DNA from: Paenisporosarcina sp. OV554
GTDB taxonomy: Bacteria > Bacillota > Bacilli > Bacillales_A > Planococcaceae
Length of the DNA: 48,064 nucleotides
Direction of reading: 5' to 3'
Assembly: GCF_003058165.1 (NCBI RefSeq)
Contig: NZ_QBUC01000027.1
Location: forward strand, 1 to 48,064
The notes below the pieces were generated by a model that was given only the letters and a program-made list of their open reading frames with translations, was not told where the DNA came from and ran no database searches. Shown here one piece after another: positions 9,101-15,920 of the stretch. Position 1 is the stretch's first letter, and every line of letters begins with the position of its first letter. Both the position numbers and the translations under genes were made by a program.

Positions 9101-10890
9101 TATTTGGAGCAAAACCTTTAAAAAATATTACTTTCCAGCTAAATCAGAATCCAATCTTACATAGTGTACAGCGTCCCTTTACGGAAGATTTACAAAAGTT
9201 TTTACCCTTTGCTTATTGCTATCGAATTGATAAGGATGCAGAGTTTACATCGCGAAATGTATTGAAAAAGTTAGATATTCAGTTGTGCAGTAAAATTGAT
9301 GCCAGTTTTAGTATAAATGAACAATCAAGTCAATTACATTTACAGCCTTATGAATATATTATTGTGAATGGAGTGCATTACGTCCAGCTTTCATTAGATA
9401 TTCATGAATCACTTATAGCACTAAAAGAGGACTTTTATTTTTGTGATTTAATTGCAGAAATATTTACAGGTATTTTTAAGGTGGAAGATGACCGAAATAG
9501 CTACCGTGAGCTCTATAGTAAAAGTATTTCGATGCGTCAAAGCATGATTCGCAATGATTTTGATGATGTACAACTAGAATTACTGCGACGTGCTGAGCAG
9601 GAGCTTCAAATTGCTCTTAACGAGCGATACGATTTTTGGCAAACACTTATGGATGTACTGGAACTCCAACAGTTACCGATTCAGGACAATAAATTAAAGG
9701 TAGCAGTTGTCGATGCTTTATCTAATGTTCCGAAGATTGATCAGCTCTACGAGGAAATACTTTACACTGCTTTAAGTGAAAGTAGAGGGGCGGAGTCATT
9801 ATGCTCATTGTTCCAGGCATTGTCGATTGATTTTGATGATTTTAACGCACAAGCTTATCAAAAAATCGATATAAAGACGCATTTTATTAAGAAAATAGAT
9901 CGTATAAAGGAGCACTATACTAGTGCCTACTATTCTCATTTATATAATAATCTAATAAAAATGCCGCTTCAAGAGCAAAAACTTTTTGAAGTCCGAAAGC
10001 GCGGATATCAAAGTAAAATATTTCAGATTGAAAACAGCTGTAATTTTAATGCTGAGGAAGCCTTCTTTAAGCAACTTGATTTAGACAAGGAAACATTATT
10101 AGAGTCGTCTTCAGTGACATTAAATGATTTGTATTATACGAATGAGAAAAAGTTTATTATGCATTTGGAAACGACCGGTATGTCAGTTGAGAAAAAGGCA
10201 TTTCAACAATTTTGTGAGAAGGACGAAAATAAAAGCTTAATATATTTTGCACAGTTTAAAATGTTAGCGACATCTTACAGTTTGCAATCTAGTATGGTAA
10301 GTTCCCAAGCAGCCCAACTAACGGTTAACACAGAATATAAAGATGTTTTTGCAAGCTTGGAAAATGCATCAGTTAGTGTAATAGTTGCGGAAACCGAAAA
10401 ACCATCTCTACAAGGGAGAAGAAAAGGTATATTCAATGGTGGTAGTGGATCTCGCCAATCGGATTCTGAGAAGGAGAACATTGGGTTTTATGGCGAGTCA
10501 ATCGTATTTTATTATTTGCAGAAATATGGAAAAAATGTGAAGTGGGTTTCAGAAAATGCGAAAAAGGCGAATGTAAATGCTGATGGAAGAGAAGGATTCG
10601 GCTATGATTTGAAATACATTGAGCCAGATGGAACGGTAAAGTATGTAGAAGTCAAAGCTAGTACGGGAAATGCTCTTCAATTTTATATCACACCTAATGA
10701 AGTAAATTTTGCAGAGAAACATAAAGAAGACTTTGAACTTTACTTCGTCCGAAATATTTTCTCGAAAAATCCAGAAATTGTATCTCTGGGTAACATTTTC
10801 AATTATGAAGAAAATGAATCGTTCAGGTACAATCCTCGCTTTATTGTGGAAAATAAAGATTTTCGTATTCATGCAAAGCTGAAGGAATGA
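6169..10890 (+). CDS. Sacsin/Hsp90-like ATPase fused to DUF3883 nuclease-like domain
   Basis: A 1573-aa product starting at TTG 6169, with AGGAGG 8 bases upstream. The N-terminus is a GHKL-type ATPase: ELIQNADDA at residues 57-65 (Glu57, Asn61), IANNGERF at about 85-92, and GKKGLGFRSIL at 116-126, the order seen in sacsin and Hsp90-like proteins. About 1300 residues follow that I cannot assign. The C-terminus (about 1430-1573) matches the DUF3883 pattern, a PD-(D/E)xK-like fold: GYD with Asp1480, then YVEVKA with Glu1494 and Lys1496. Related ATPase-DUF3883 proteins occur in restriction and defence islands, and BREX and GmrSD genes lie close by here. The inferred role is an ATP-driven sensor or effector nuclease; there is no direct proof. 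It appears monocistronic. Confidence 0.75.
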   Translation: MGNGPLEVITRGNIHETIQNRMQMIRNHYKVDVEDMVSKYQGEIRNIDEYRGRQLLELIQNADDASVSNKPRKVWIQYWDHKLIIANNGERFSEDGVISLLYSNLSPKARQENKIGKKGLGFRSILSWAKSIYIKSDELSIQFSKEIAQSFLKEIMEEEPSVKDKVEKYKFTELPIATLHAPKWIDDIDDQYTEYDTYIVIECNENIEDEIHQQIQSLDEETMLFLNNLDELVIDSDICCQSFKRHIISPTRIEVDRVEKGLITTKAWSINTRTGIYEDKEFELKVAFTDTLDDKKNVLYSYFRTEVAFPFPAIIHGTFDLTGNRNQLIENSTNAYLLEELLELLLDTAILITKKTNKVSYDALKFLMFEKHFDPKLENYFKFTEKLLEKLKSCKIFPTIADNYIDFGDEPVYYTNAYAQILPSQSFTQLLLQCDDAKVEQFLVSLELFIYEYDELVKDINAEHEQFSIEQRVDLLYYLIQDYGDEIKASNVKPLLLLDTNGQIIEEGTDIFLAAEQDVFENIPNFISLKFLHREMTRLFRERIGQTQARAIADFLEPVHVTEYNFESVMRAMMKSIRTFTQVKGDKQIYIDVFIPWLYESFKQNSAAFERLPSNIHVLLPSRNGRLLVANKLYFGKDYGQRLTEELLQNIEGTQFVAYLAPAKNDEILFKDFLSKLGVRSFPELKVQPLVGKDKAAYGQYVLNTMQPLKVGDQVFATREDLLKNVSTANTVNVLSSELFDAILKTVPFEYILAWLLQDEMLRKSLENEMEHANSSLMYLVPKGKLNSRQIMYYQMPSYILWKLRQTPWIATKDARREKPSRCCLARNLSSEMSKIIGVPNINLGHPIFKQYKITRETIDYCLLKVGVPRDFSEVDTVSIYSMLQAIPDIYPDGKGVRAFYRHLVQNVQVASIDKTNAAYDSFLKKGKLLATHQGKKDYYSVNEVSYLDNRTLSKHILDQFPILDLEKRSGEQKVLKLFGAKPLKNITFQLNQNPILHSVQRPFTEDLQKFLPFAYCYRIDKDAEFTSRNVLKKLDIQLCSKIDASFSINEQSSQLHLQPYEYIIVNGVHYVQLSLDIHESLIALKEDFYFCDLIAEIFTGIFKVEDDRNSYRELYSKSISMRQSMIRNDFDDVQLELLRRAEQELQIALNERYDFWQTLMDVLELQQLPIQDNKLKVAVVDALSNVPKIDQLYEEILYTALSESRGAESLCSLFQALSIDFDDFNAQAYQKIDIKTHFIKKIDRIKEHYTSAYYSHLYNNLIKMPLQEQKLFEVRKRGYQSKIFQIENSCNFNAEEAFFKQLDLDKETLLESSSVTLNDLYYTNEKKFIMHLETTGMSVEKKAFQQFCEKDENKSLIYFAQFKMLATSYSLQSSMVSSQAAQLTVNTEYKDVFASLENASVSVIVAETEKPSLQGRRKGIFNGGSGSRQSDSEKENIGFYGESIVFYYLQKYGKNVKWVSENAKKANVNADGREGFGYDLKYIEPDGTVKYVEVKASTGNALQFYITPNEVNFAEKHKEDFELYFVRNIFSKNPEIVSLGNIFNYEENESFRYNPRFIVENKDFRIHAKLKE

Positions 10891-10902
10891 AACCCCTTTA
10901 CT

Positions 10903-10930
10903 CTCGAGGAATACCAAGTGGTATTCCTTC
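10903..10930. repeat. Copy 1 of a hairpin-containing repeat (partner at 29259-29286)
   Basis: This 28-base segment starts CTCGAGGAATACCAAGTG and ends ATTCCTTC. It matches 29259-29286 in the same orientation with about four differences. The two copies lie on either side of the GmrSD-BREX block. Confidence 0.55.
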
Positions 10931-11029
10931 ATGTACCGTGTGATCGAATCTAAGATTTCATAGTTTTCACACTGGGTGTGGAAAGGTCTTTTTCTAAAAT
11001 AACAAGAGTTTTATTGTTCAGTAAAAGTG

Positions 11030-11053
11030 CACTCTCATATGAGTGTGTTTTTT
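11030..11053 (+). terminator. Intrinsic terminator-like hairpin
   Basis: CACTC (11030-11034) pairs with GAGTG (11041-11045), and six T follow at 11048. It is the nearest terminator candidate downstream of the ATPase-nuclease gene, about 140 bases past its stop. Confidence 0.5.
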
Positions 11054-11247
11054 CTTTGCAACATGAAATGATCAGTTACATATTGAAAAAAGAATGTCGA
11101 AAATTTTTTTACTGAAATAGTTTCTCAAGTAGAAAAAAGAAAAAAAAGAAGAAATAAAGGCTAAAAAAAATAAAATTGTATTTAAATTCTTAACTTATTA
11201 CCAGTAAATGGTGTAAAATATTAATGTATAACTATGAGGTGATTATT

Positions 11248-11694
11248 ATGAAATTTAAAGAATTTTTGACATTTTTTCTTGCACTAATTATTCTTGCAAT
11301 TTATGGAGCTTTAGGAGGAGTGCTTTTATTTGCATTGCAATTCTCTCTTTGGTTTTATGTGTTGGCTGTTCCTGCATATTTGTTAATGGGCTATATATTC
11401 TTTTTATTAAAATTATCTGTGCATAAGGATATATATGGTGCACTTGAAATTGTACTTGGACTTGTAATAATTCTAATTCCATTATTAATGAAGTTTGATG
11501 ATGCAGATGCAGAGAGTTTTAAATTTATAAGTATTTATTTTGCTTTTTATACTGGGTTATATATTCAGGTTAGAGGTTTTGAAAGTATATATCGTAAATG
11601 GACTTCAAAGTCGGAGAAAGTTAATAAGGAAAAAGATTTTGGCTTTATTACAAAATATATGTGTAAAAAAGCTGATGACATATCGATAGATTAA
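11248..11694 (+). CDS. Small hypothetical membrane protein
   Basis: A 148-aa product. The start is ATG 11248, preceded by GAGGTG 7 bases upstream; an earlier ATG at 11224 has no ribosome binding site. It contains four likely membrane segments: FLTFFLALIILAIYGALGG, LWFYVLAVPAYLLMGYIFFL, ALEIVLGLVIILIPLLM and FISIYFAFYTGLYIQV, then a basic, Lys-rich tail of about 40 residues. The family is not recognised. It stands alone between the ATPase-nuclease and the GmrSD gene and is closed by a strong terminator. It could be a membrane-acting partner of a neighbouring defence gene, but nothing in the sequence shows that. Confidence 0.6.
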   Translation: MKFKEFLTFFLALIILAIYGALGGVLLFALQFSLWFYVLAVPAYLLMGYIFFLLKLSVHKDIYGALEIVLGLVIILIPLLMKFDDADAESFKFISIYFAFYTGLYIQVRGFESIYRKWTSKSEKVNKEKDFGFITKYMCKKADDISID

Positions 11695-11752
11695 ATACAT
11701 AATGATGGAAAATTGCTTAGTATCATTAGCAGTATTAGAGAAGCCATAACTA

Positions 11753-11786
11753 GGCACACTCAAATGAGTGTGCCTTTAAATTTTTA
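11753..11786 (+). terminator. Strong intrinsic terminator of the membrane protein gene
   Basis: GGCACACTC (11753-11761) and GAGTGTGCC (11766-11774) form a perfect 9-bp stem with loop AAAT, followed by TTTAAATTTTT. It lies about 60 bases after the stop codon. Confidence 0.8.
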
Positions 11787-12313
11787 AATAAGTGGTCCTT
11801 TCTATTTGCACCAAGTAGCAATTACACATTTCTGAACATACGCCGCCATTAATATTTTTTCATTAGTCCCAAACTAGCCCCAATAACCTGTTTTTCTGTA
11901 CTTTATCTTGCATTATCAAATGAAAAAGAAAAAGCCCTAAATACTGGGACTGACCCCCAGAAATGAGACAGGGTCAAAACACCTTTAATTTAAACTGCAA
12001 GTTGAAATTGCTCCCAAGAGTGCTTCCACAAGGGAGCAACAGTCCCACACCTCCGTCTTTCCCTGGGGGAGAAATAGTTGTTGCGTAACCTTCTACATCA
12101 ACAACTGCCGCAACTAAAGTTAATACCATTAAAAGGCATACTCATCGGGAGTGTGTATTTTATGTCTTAAAAATCGCAACCCATATTACAACCCATATTT
12201 TTAAAAATAGAAAAAGCACCACCTCCTAGGGACTGACCCCATAGGCTGGGACAAATAAAAACATCTTTACGTTGAAATTCGGGTATATACTACCTAAATC
12301 CAACTTGGAGGTG

Positions 12314-12356
12314 GGCTTTTAATACTGCAATTTGCAAAGTATAATTAACGTGGGTA
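12314..12356. repeat. Direct repeat, left copy (partner at 29455-29500)
   Basis: Starts GGCTTTTAATACTGCAATTT and ends ATTAACGTGGGTA. The right copy has the same orientation with a few substitutions and a 3-base insertion. The pair brackets the GmrSD gene and the whole BREX cluster. Confidence 0.65.
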
Positions 12357-12369
12357 ACATCATGTTCAA

Positions 12370-12389
12370 TGCTGGCAAAGATGCCAGCA
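12370..12389 (-). terminator. Hairpin downstream of the GmrSD gene
   Basis: TGCTGGC (12370-12376) pairs with GCCAGCA (12383-12389) 50 bases past the stop of the minus-strand restriction gene. No T run follows on that strand, so terminator function is uncertain. Confidence 0.3.
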
Positions 12390-12438
12390 ATATTAATACG
12401 TTACTGTTTAACATACTCAAGATCATTTTGCGCAGTTT

Positions 12439-14514
12439 TCACTCCAACAAATTATATTGCTGTTGGATTAAATCCATCAAATCATTCACTTCCGTGATGG
12501 ACGTCAGCTCCAATTCCGCATTAAGGTTATTGGATGCATTTGTGGATGCGTTTCGGCAAATGCGCTTTGTGTCATTTAAGTCTTCGTATCTAACGTTCAG
12601 GTATACTTTCAACTTATTCTTCCTACCCTTAATATCCACAAAATTCTGGAACACATTAGTGTACTTTATCGCGATGTGGTACTTATTGAATTTCTCACTC
12701 AAACCTGAATCTAAGGCGAGTACCCGGTCTCTTAATTCATGATAAATGGCTTTCGTATTCTCAGACATTCTTTCATAATGGAAATCTACATCGTACGCAC
12801 CATTATCCGGATTTTTGACTGGTTTGTATTTTTCTAAAACGGCATCATCCAAGTGTGGGATTTTCCAGATGTGTTCTGCTGAAAGAATAGCAAGTTCTGT
12901 TGCTCGTTTCAAAATAGCCGCTTCATTCCATACTGGAGCTTGCTGCAATGTTTTGTTTAGCTTTAATGGACTTTCATCAAAATAGACTTTTTTCACTCGA
13001 TACAGGCTATCGCTCATCTCTGAGTTGTAACCGGTCAATGTTATGTTCCCCAATGTATGCAGATAGTTCTCATGCACTTCTGCCCAATTTCCCCCTAGTT
13101 CGTTCTTCCACCCGGCGCTCATGTTTTCATTTTGAGGTACGACGTGTTCAATCGAATACTCGTTCACATTAACGAATTCTTTACGATTATGATTTTCAAT
13201 CTTTCTAAGGAGATATTTGCAATTACGGAAGTGATAGACATCCTTTGAAAGAAGACTTTTGATAAACACTTCATCCCTTGGGAAAACCCGATACGATTCT
13301 CTTAACAAGAAGGCTGCTTTGACACTTTCTAAATAGTTGTCCTCTTTGATATCTTTCTTTAAACTAGCAAAGATTTTATTAAGCCCATGAGTAGGGACTT
13401 CACAGATAGAACGTCTAAAGATGTAACTTTCAATCATCCGGATGGTTTCGACCAATTCTGTTTTAATGATTTTACGGTTTTCATAATCCGCATACACATC
13501 TAGCAAAAATGGATACACGACGTCCATATCCAGCTCCGCAAGGTCTACTAAGGACATTCTTATGTCCTTATCTTCAACCTCTTGAAAAGCGACTTTAAAG
13601 AAGATTTTCGCGTACTGGTAGATGTCATCCACTAGTGTTTCCACTTCTACTTCCCGATGTTCGATTACATACTTTTTAAATACTTGATAAATTTCATCTT
13701 TTCTCGGAATGGCTCCGGTCTTAATGATTAAGTAATCCCTAAAGAATTTATCGAACAACTCTTTGTTGTCGCTCTTTTCAAAGCCTACCTCCATCTTTCT
13801 CCAATAACGGTTGTAGATGTCATTCTGCGTGTTTCTATCCAGTCCCATGAGAATGTAATTGCGGATAAGGTCTACCTGGGATAAATCCAAGCCAGTCGAG
13901 TTTAAACTCTCAAAGATTAACTGAGGGTCATCTGTCCCTCTTTGTAAGGACGTATCTACAATGACAAGTTTCTTCATACCTTCTAAAATTTCATCTGGGG
14001 AATGTTCGCTTCTCTTAATTTGCTGAACAAAGAAGTTGTAATTCTCCATAATTCTAGATGAGTATTCGGCTGGTAATTCTGTATCTTCTAGTAAGTTCAA
14101 CAACGTGTCTTTATCGGCATCCGTTGATAGAAGTTTATACCGGGCGTTGCCTTCTTCTTCATTGTTAAACAGGTAGTAGTTGTTAATTTTTCGTTGTGAT
14201 TTCTCATCACCTACATCTTCTTTAAAAGCCTGCCCTAATGCAAACAGTAATATCGTAGTGGTGGTCAACCTTTGCTGTCCATCAATCAATAAGAACTTTG
14301 CAATATCCGCAATGTTCGACCCTTCATCATCTATGTACACAACAGAGCCGATGAAATGACTATTAATATGTGGGTTTTCAATAACTCGCTCTATATCTTT
14401 CCACAGGCTGTTGCATTGCTGAACAGTCCAACTGTATTTACGTTGGTAAATCGGAACTATCATTTGTTTTGGTTTTTGCATGAATTTCATTAAATTTGCT
14501 TCTGTTGCCTTCAC
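12439..14514 (-). CDS. GmrSD-type restriction enzyme (DUF262-DUF1524-DUF5655), BrxU-like
   Basis: A 691-aa product from GTG 14514 with a GGGGGA site upstream. The N-terminal DUF262 (GmrS, ParB/sulfiredoxin-like NTPase) shows VPIYQRKYSW at residues 20-29 and DGQQRLTT at 78-85. The DUF1524 (GmrD, HNH nuclease) lies around residue 455: YSIEHVVPQN, then NYLHTLGNITLTGYN. The C-terminal 110 residues look like DUF5655. Fused GmrSD proteins are type IV restriction enzymes that cut modified phage DNA using nucleotide hydrolysis. BrxU, a fused GmrSD protein, is known to partner BREX in Enterobacteria. Here the gene is divergent from brxA with about 240 bases between them, so a complementary role is a reasonable inference. 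The length fits the fused family. Confidence 0.85.
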   Translation of the reverse strand: MKATEANLMKFMQKPKQMIVPIYQRKYSWTVQQCNSLWKDIERVIENPHINSHFIGSVVYIDDEGSNIADIAKFLLIDGQQRLTTTTILLFALGQAFKEDVGDEKSQRKINNYYLFNNEEEGNARYKLLSTDADKDTLLNLLEDTELPAEYSSRIMENYNFFVQQIKRSEHSPDEILEGMKKLVIVDTSLQRGTDDPQLIFESLNSTGLDLSQVDLIRNYILMGLDRNTQNDIYNRYWRKMEVGFEKSDNKELFDKFFRDYLIIKTGAIPRKDEIYQVFKKYVIEHREVEVETLVDDIYQYAKIFFKVAFQEVEDKDIRMSLVDLAELDMDVVYPFLLDVYADYENRKIIKTELVETIRMIESYIFRRSICEVPTHGLNKIFASLKKDIKEDNYLESVKAAFLLRESYRVFPRDEVFIKSLLSKDVYHFRNCKYLLRKIENHNRKEFVNVNEYSIEHVVPQNENMSAGWKNELGGNWAEVHENYLHTLGNITLTGYNSEMSDSLYRVKKVYFDESPLKLNKTLQQAPVWNEAAILKRATELAILSAEHIWKIPHLDDAVLEKYKPVKNPDNGAYDVDFHYERMSENTKAIYHELRDRVLALDSGLSEKFNKYHIAIKYTNVFQNFVDIKGRKNKLKVYLNVRYEDLNDTKRICRNASTNASNNLNAELELTSITEVNDLMDLIQQQYNLLE

Positions 14515-14670
14515 TTCTAATTATCCCCCTTTTAAATGGTGACACTATCTTCATCTCCAACCTAAATCTTACATTATTTAATTGAGCTTAACCATGAATT
14601 GCACCACTATGCCTCCAATTATTGGTGGCTTTTATTATGTTTACATTTCCTTCTTTTGTCATCTATGTAC

Positions 14671-14679
14671 TGTTATAAT
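14671..14679 (+). promoter_or_regulatory. Extended -10 promoter for the BREX operon
   Basis: TGTTATAAT forms an extended -10 (TGn plus TATAAT) about 80 bases before brxA. The -35 region (TTCTTT) is weak, which is usual for extended -10 promoters. The gap from 14515 to 14757 holds nothing else of note and must also contain the divergent GmrSD promoter. Confidence 0.5.
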
Positions 14680-14757
14680 TTAAGAATATAAAAAATACCT
14701 TTAACCATTGTGCTTACAACATGACTAGGCATCGCAGCAAGGAGTGAATGAGATTTC

Positions 14758-15351
14758 ATGATGAAATATTCAGCTGGATTTACAGGCGAAGGATGGTTTC
14801 AAAACGAAATATATATTGTACTTTCGTTAAAAGTAGAAGGTTTATCTCGTAATGATATGCTTGATAAAATATTAGAGCAAAATTTATTCCAACTAAGAAG
14901 TGAAGCCAGCATAAAAGAAAGATTTCAAAAGGTATATCGCAGGTCTGAAACATTCAATTCAGAACTTGCTACTTTTTTTATTAATGGTTCCCGCTTGGAT
15001 CAAAAAGCATTGCTCTTATATAGTTATTTAAAATGTTTTCGTCTTCCTTATGAATTCTTTAATGAGGTTATTTTATACAATTATCGTAACAACAAGCCAT
15101 TCATTCAAAACATAGAGATCGAATTCTTTATCGAACGAAAAGAAGGGGAATCTGAAAAAGTTGCTGGATGGCGGCCAGAGACGAAAAAAAGGTTGCGCAG
15201 CTCCATTTGGATGTTTTTTAGAGAAAGCGGGCTATTGGAAGAAGAAAAAACCGATTTATACAGAATTACTCCTATACATATGAGCAGTAAATTAAAAGAT
15301 TATGCAAAAGAGTACGATCAATTGCTTCAATTATTAAGTGAATTAAGGTAG
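14758..15351 (+). CDS. brxA: BREX inner membrane-type small protein BrxA (DUF1819)
   Basis: A 197-aa product from ATG 14758 (two ATG codons in tandem; AAGGAG lies about 12 bases upstream). It begins KYSAGFTGEGWFQNE and includes KAYxR-like helical stretches and the pattern LYRITPIHMSSKLKDYAKEY near the end, as in DUF1819/BrxA. BrxA is a small all-helical DNA-binding protein of BREX, resembling NusB in fold; its precise role is not settled. It is the first gene of the cluster and is followed after 11 bases by brxB. The call rests strongly on gene order together with brxB, brxC, pglX and pglZ. Confidence 0.85.
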   Translation: MMKYSAGFTGEGWFQNEIYIVLSLKVEGLSRNDMLDKILEQNLFQLRSEASIKERFQKVYRRSETFNSELATFFINGSRLDQKALLLYSYLKCFRLPYEFFNEVILYNYRNNKPFIQNIEIEFFIERKEGESEKVAGWRPETKKRLRSSIWMFFRESGLLEEEKTDLYRITPIHMSSKLKDYAKEYDQLLQLLSELR

Positions 15352-15362
15352 GTGAAAAAGAC

Positions 15363-15908
15363 ATGAGTCAAACATTCGAGCGTTTAAAACAGATGGAAAA
15401 AAGAATAAATGAAGAAGGGTTTACGACTCCTACGGGAATTGGTAGTGAAATTCCTCATTATGTGTTTGACTATCCTGCAGAAGATGAATTAATCGTTCGA
15501 ACCTATTTAGAAGGTGTCTTGAAACGTACATCTATTGACATTAAAGAAATGCACTTGTTTCAATTCTTATTAAGTCTCTTTGAAGACGATGTAGAGGAAC
15601 TCGTCGAGATTAGTGAGGAAGGTGGCTACGATGAGTTAGTGCATGCCTTGCAAACTGTCTTAGAAGATCAAGATGTGATTGTTGAGTCCTTCGTAGAACA
15701 AACAGATGATGCGAAATTAATTTTCATCACCGGGGTAGGCAGCGCACATCCACTAATCCGTTCAAGTCAGTTGTTAAAAAAATTATCCAATCATGCCTAT
15801 CGCAAACCAGTTATCTTATTTTATCCGGGTCATTTTACCGGCTTAGAACTCAGGTTATTTGGCATTTTGCAAAATGAAGATCAGTACCAGTTATCCCGAA
15901 TTTCCTAG
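15363..15908 (+). CDS. brxB: BREX protein BrxB (DUF1788)
   Basis: A 181-aa product from ATG 15363 with a GGTGAAA site just upstream. DUF1788 features include the C-terminal part VIFITGVGSAHPLIRSS-like stretch (seen here as LIFITGVGSAHPLIRSS) and PVILFYPGHFTGLELRLFG. The family is of uncertain activity but is required for phage defence in BREX type 1. It is acidic in its middle third. It lies 11 bases after brxA and 12 before brxC, so the three are surely co-transcribed. Confidence 0.9.
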   Translation: MSQTFERLKQMEKRINEEGFTTPTGIGSEIPHYVFDYPAEDELIVRTYLEGVLKRTSIDIKEMHLFQFLLSLFEDDVEELVEISEEGGYDELVHALQTVLEDQDVIVESFVEQTDDAKLIFITGVGSAHPLIRSSQLLKKLSNHAYRKPVILFYPGHFTGLELRLFGILQNEDQYQLSRIS

Positions 15909-15920
15909 GGGGGAAAAAAC

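Larger units (their letters stand above)
10891..11247. other. Gene-free stretch with two hairpins
   Basis: Holds a perfect 8-bp hairpin GGAATACC/GGTATTCC (10908-10927), whose surroundings recur at 29259-29286. A terminator-like CACTC/GAGTG hairpin with a following T run (11030-11053) comes next, then an A-rich stretch before the next gene. No coding potential is seen. Confidence 0.6.
11787..12438. other. Gene-free scar region between the membrane protein and GmrSD genes
   Basis: No reading frame of note. It holds two copies of GGGACTGACCCC (about 11949 and 12230), the motif GGCTGGGACAAA (about 12246), a weak ACTC/GAGT hairpin (12139-12155), a 43-base segment repeated near 29455, and a TGCTGGC/GCCAGCA hairpin (12370-12389). 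The mix looks like remains of successive insertions. Confidence 0.5.

Noticed and set aside
12439-14514. Retron, CBASS or toxin-antitoxin component
   Set aside because: The DGQQRLTT and IEHVVPQN motifs are specific to DUF262/DUF1524 GmrSD proteins.
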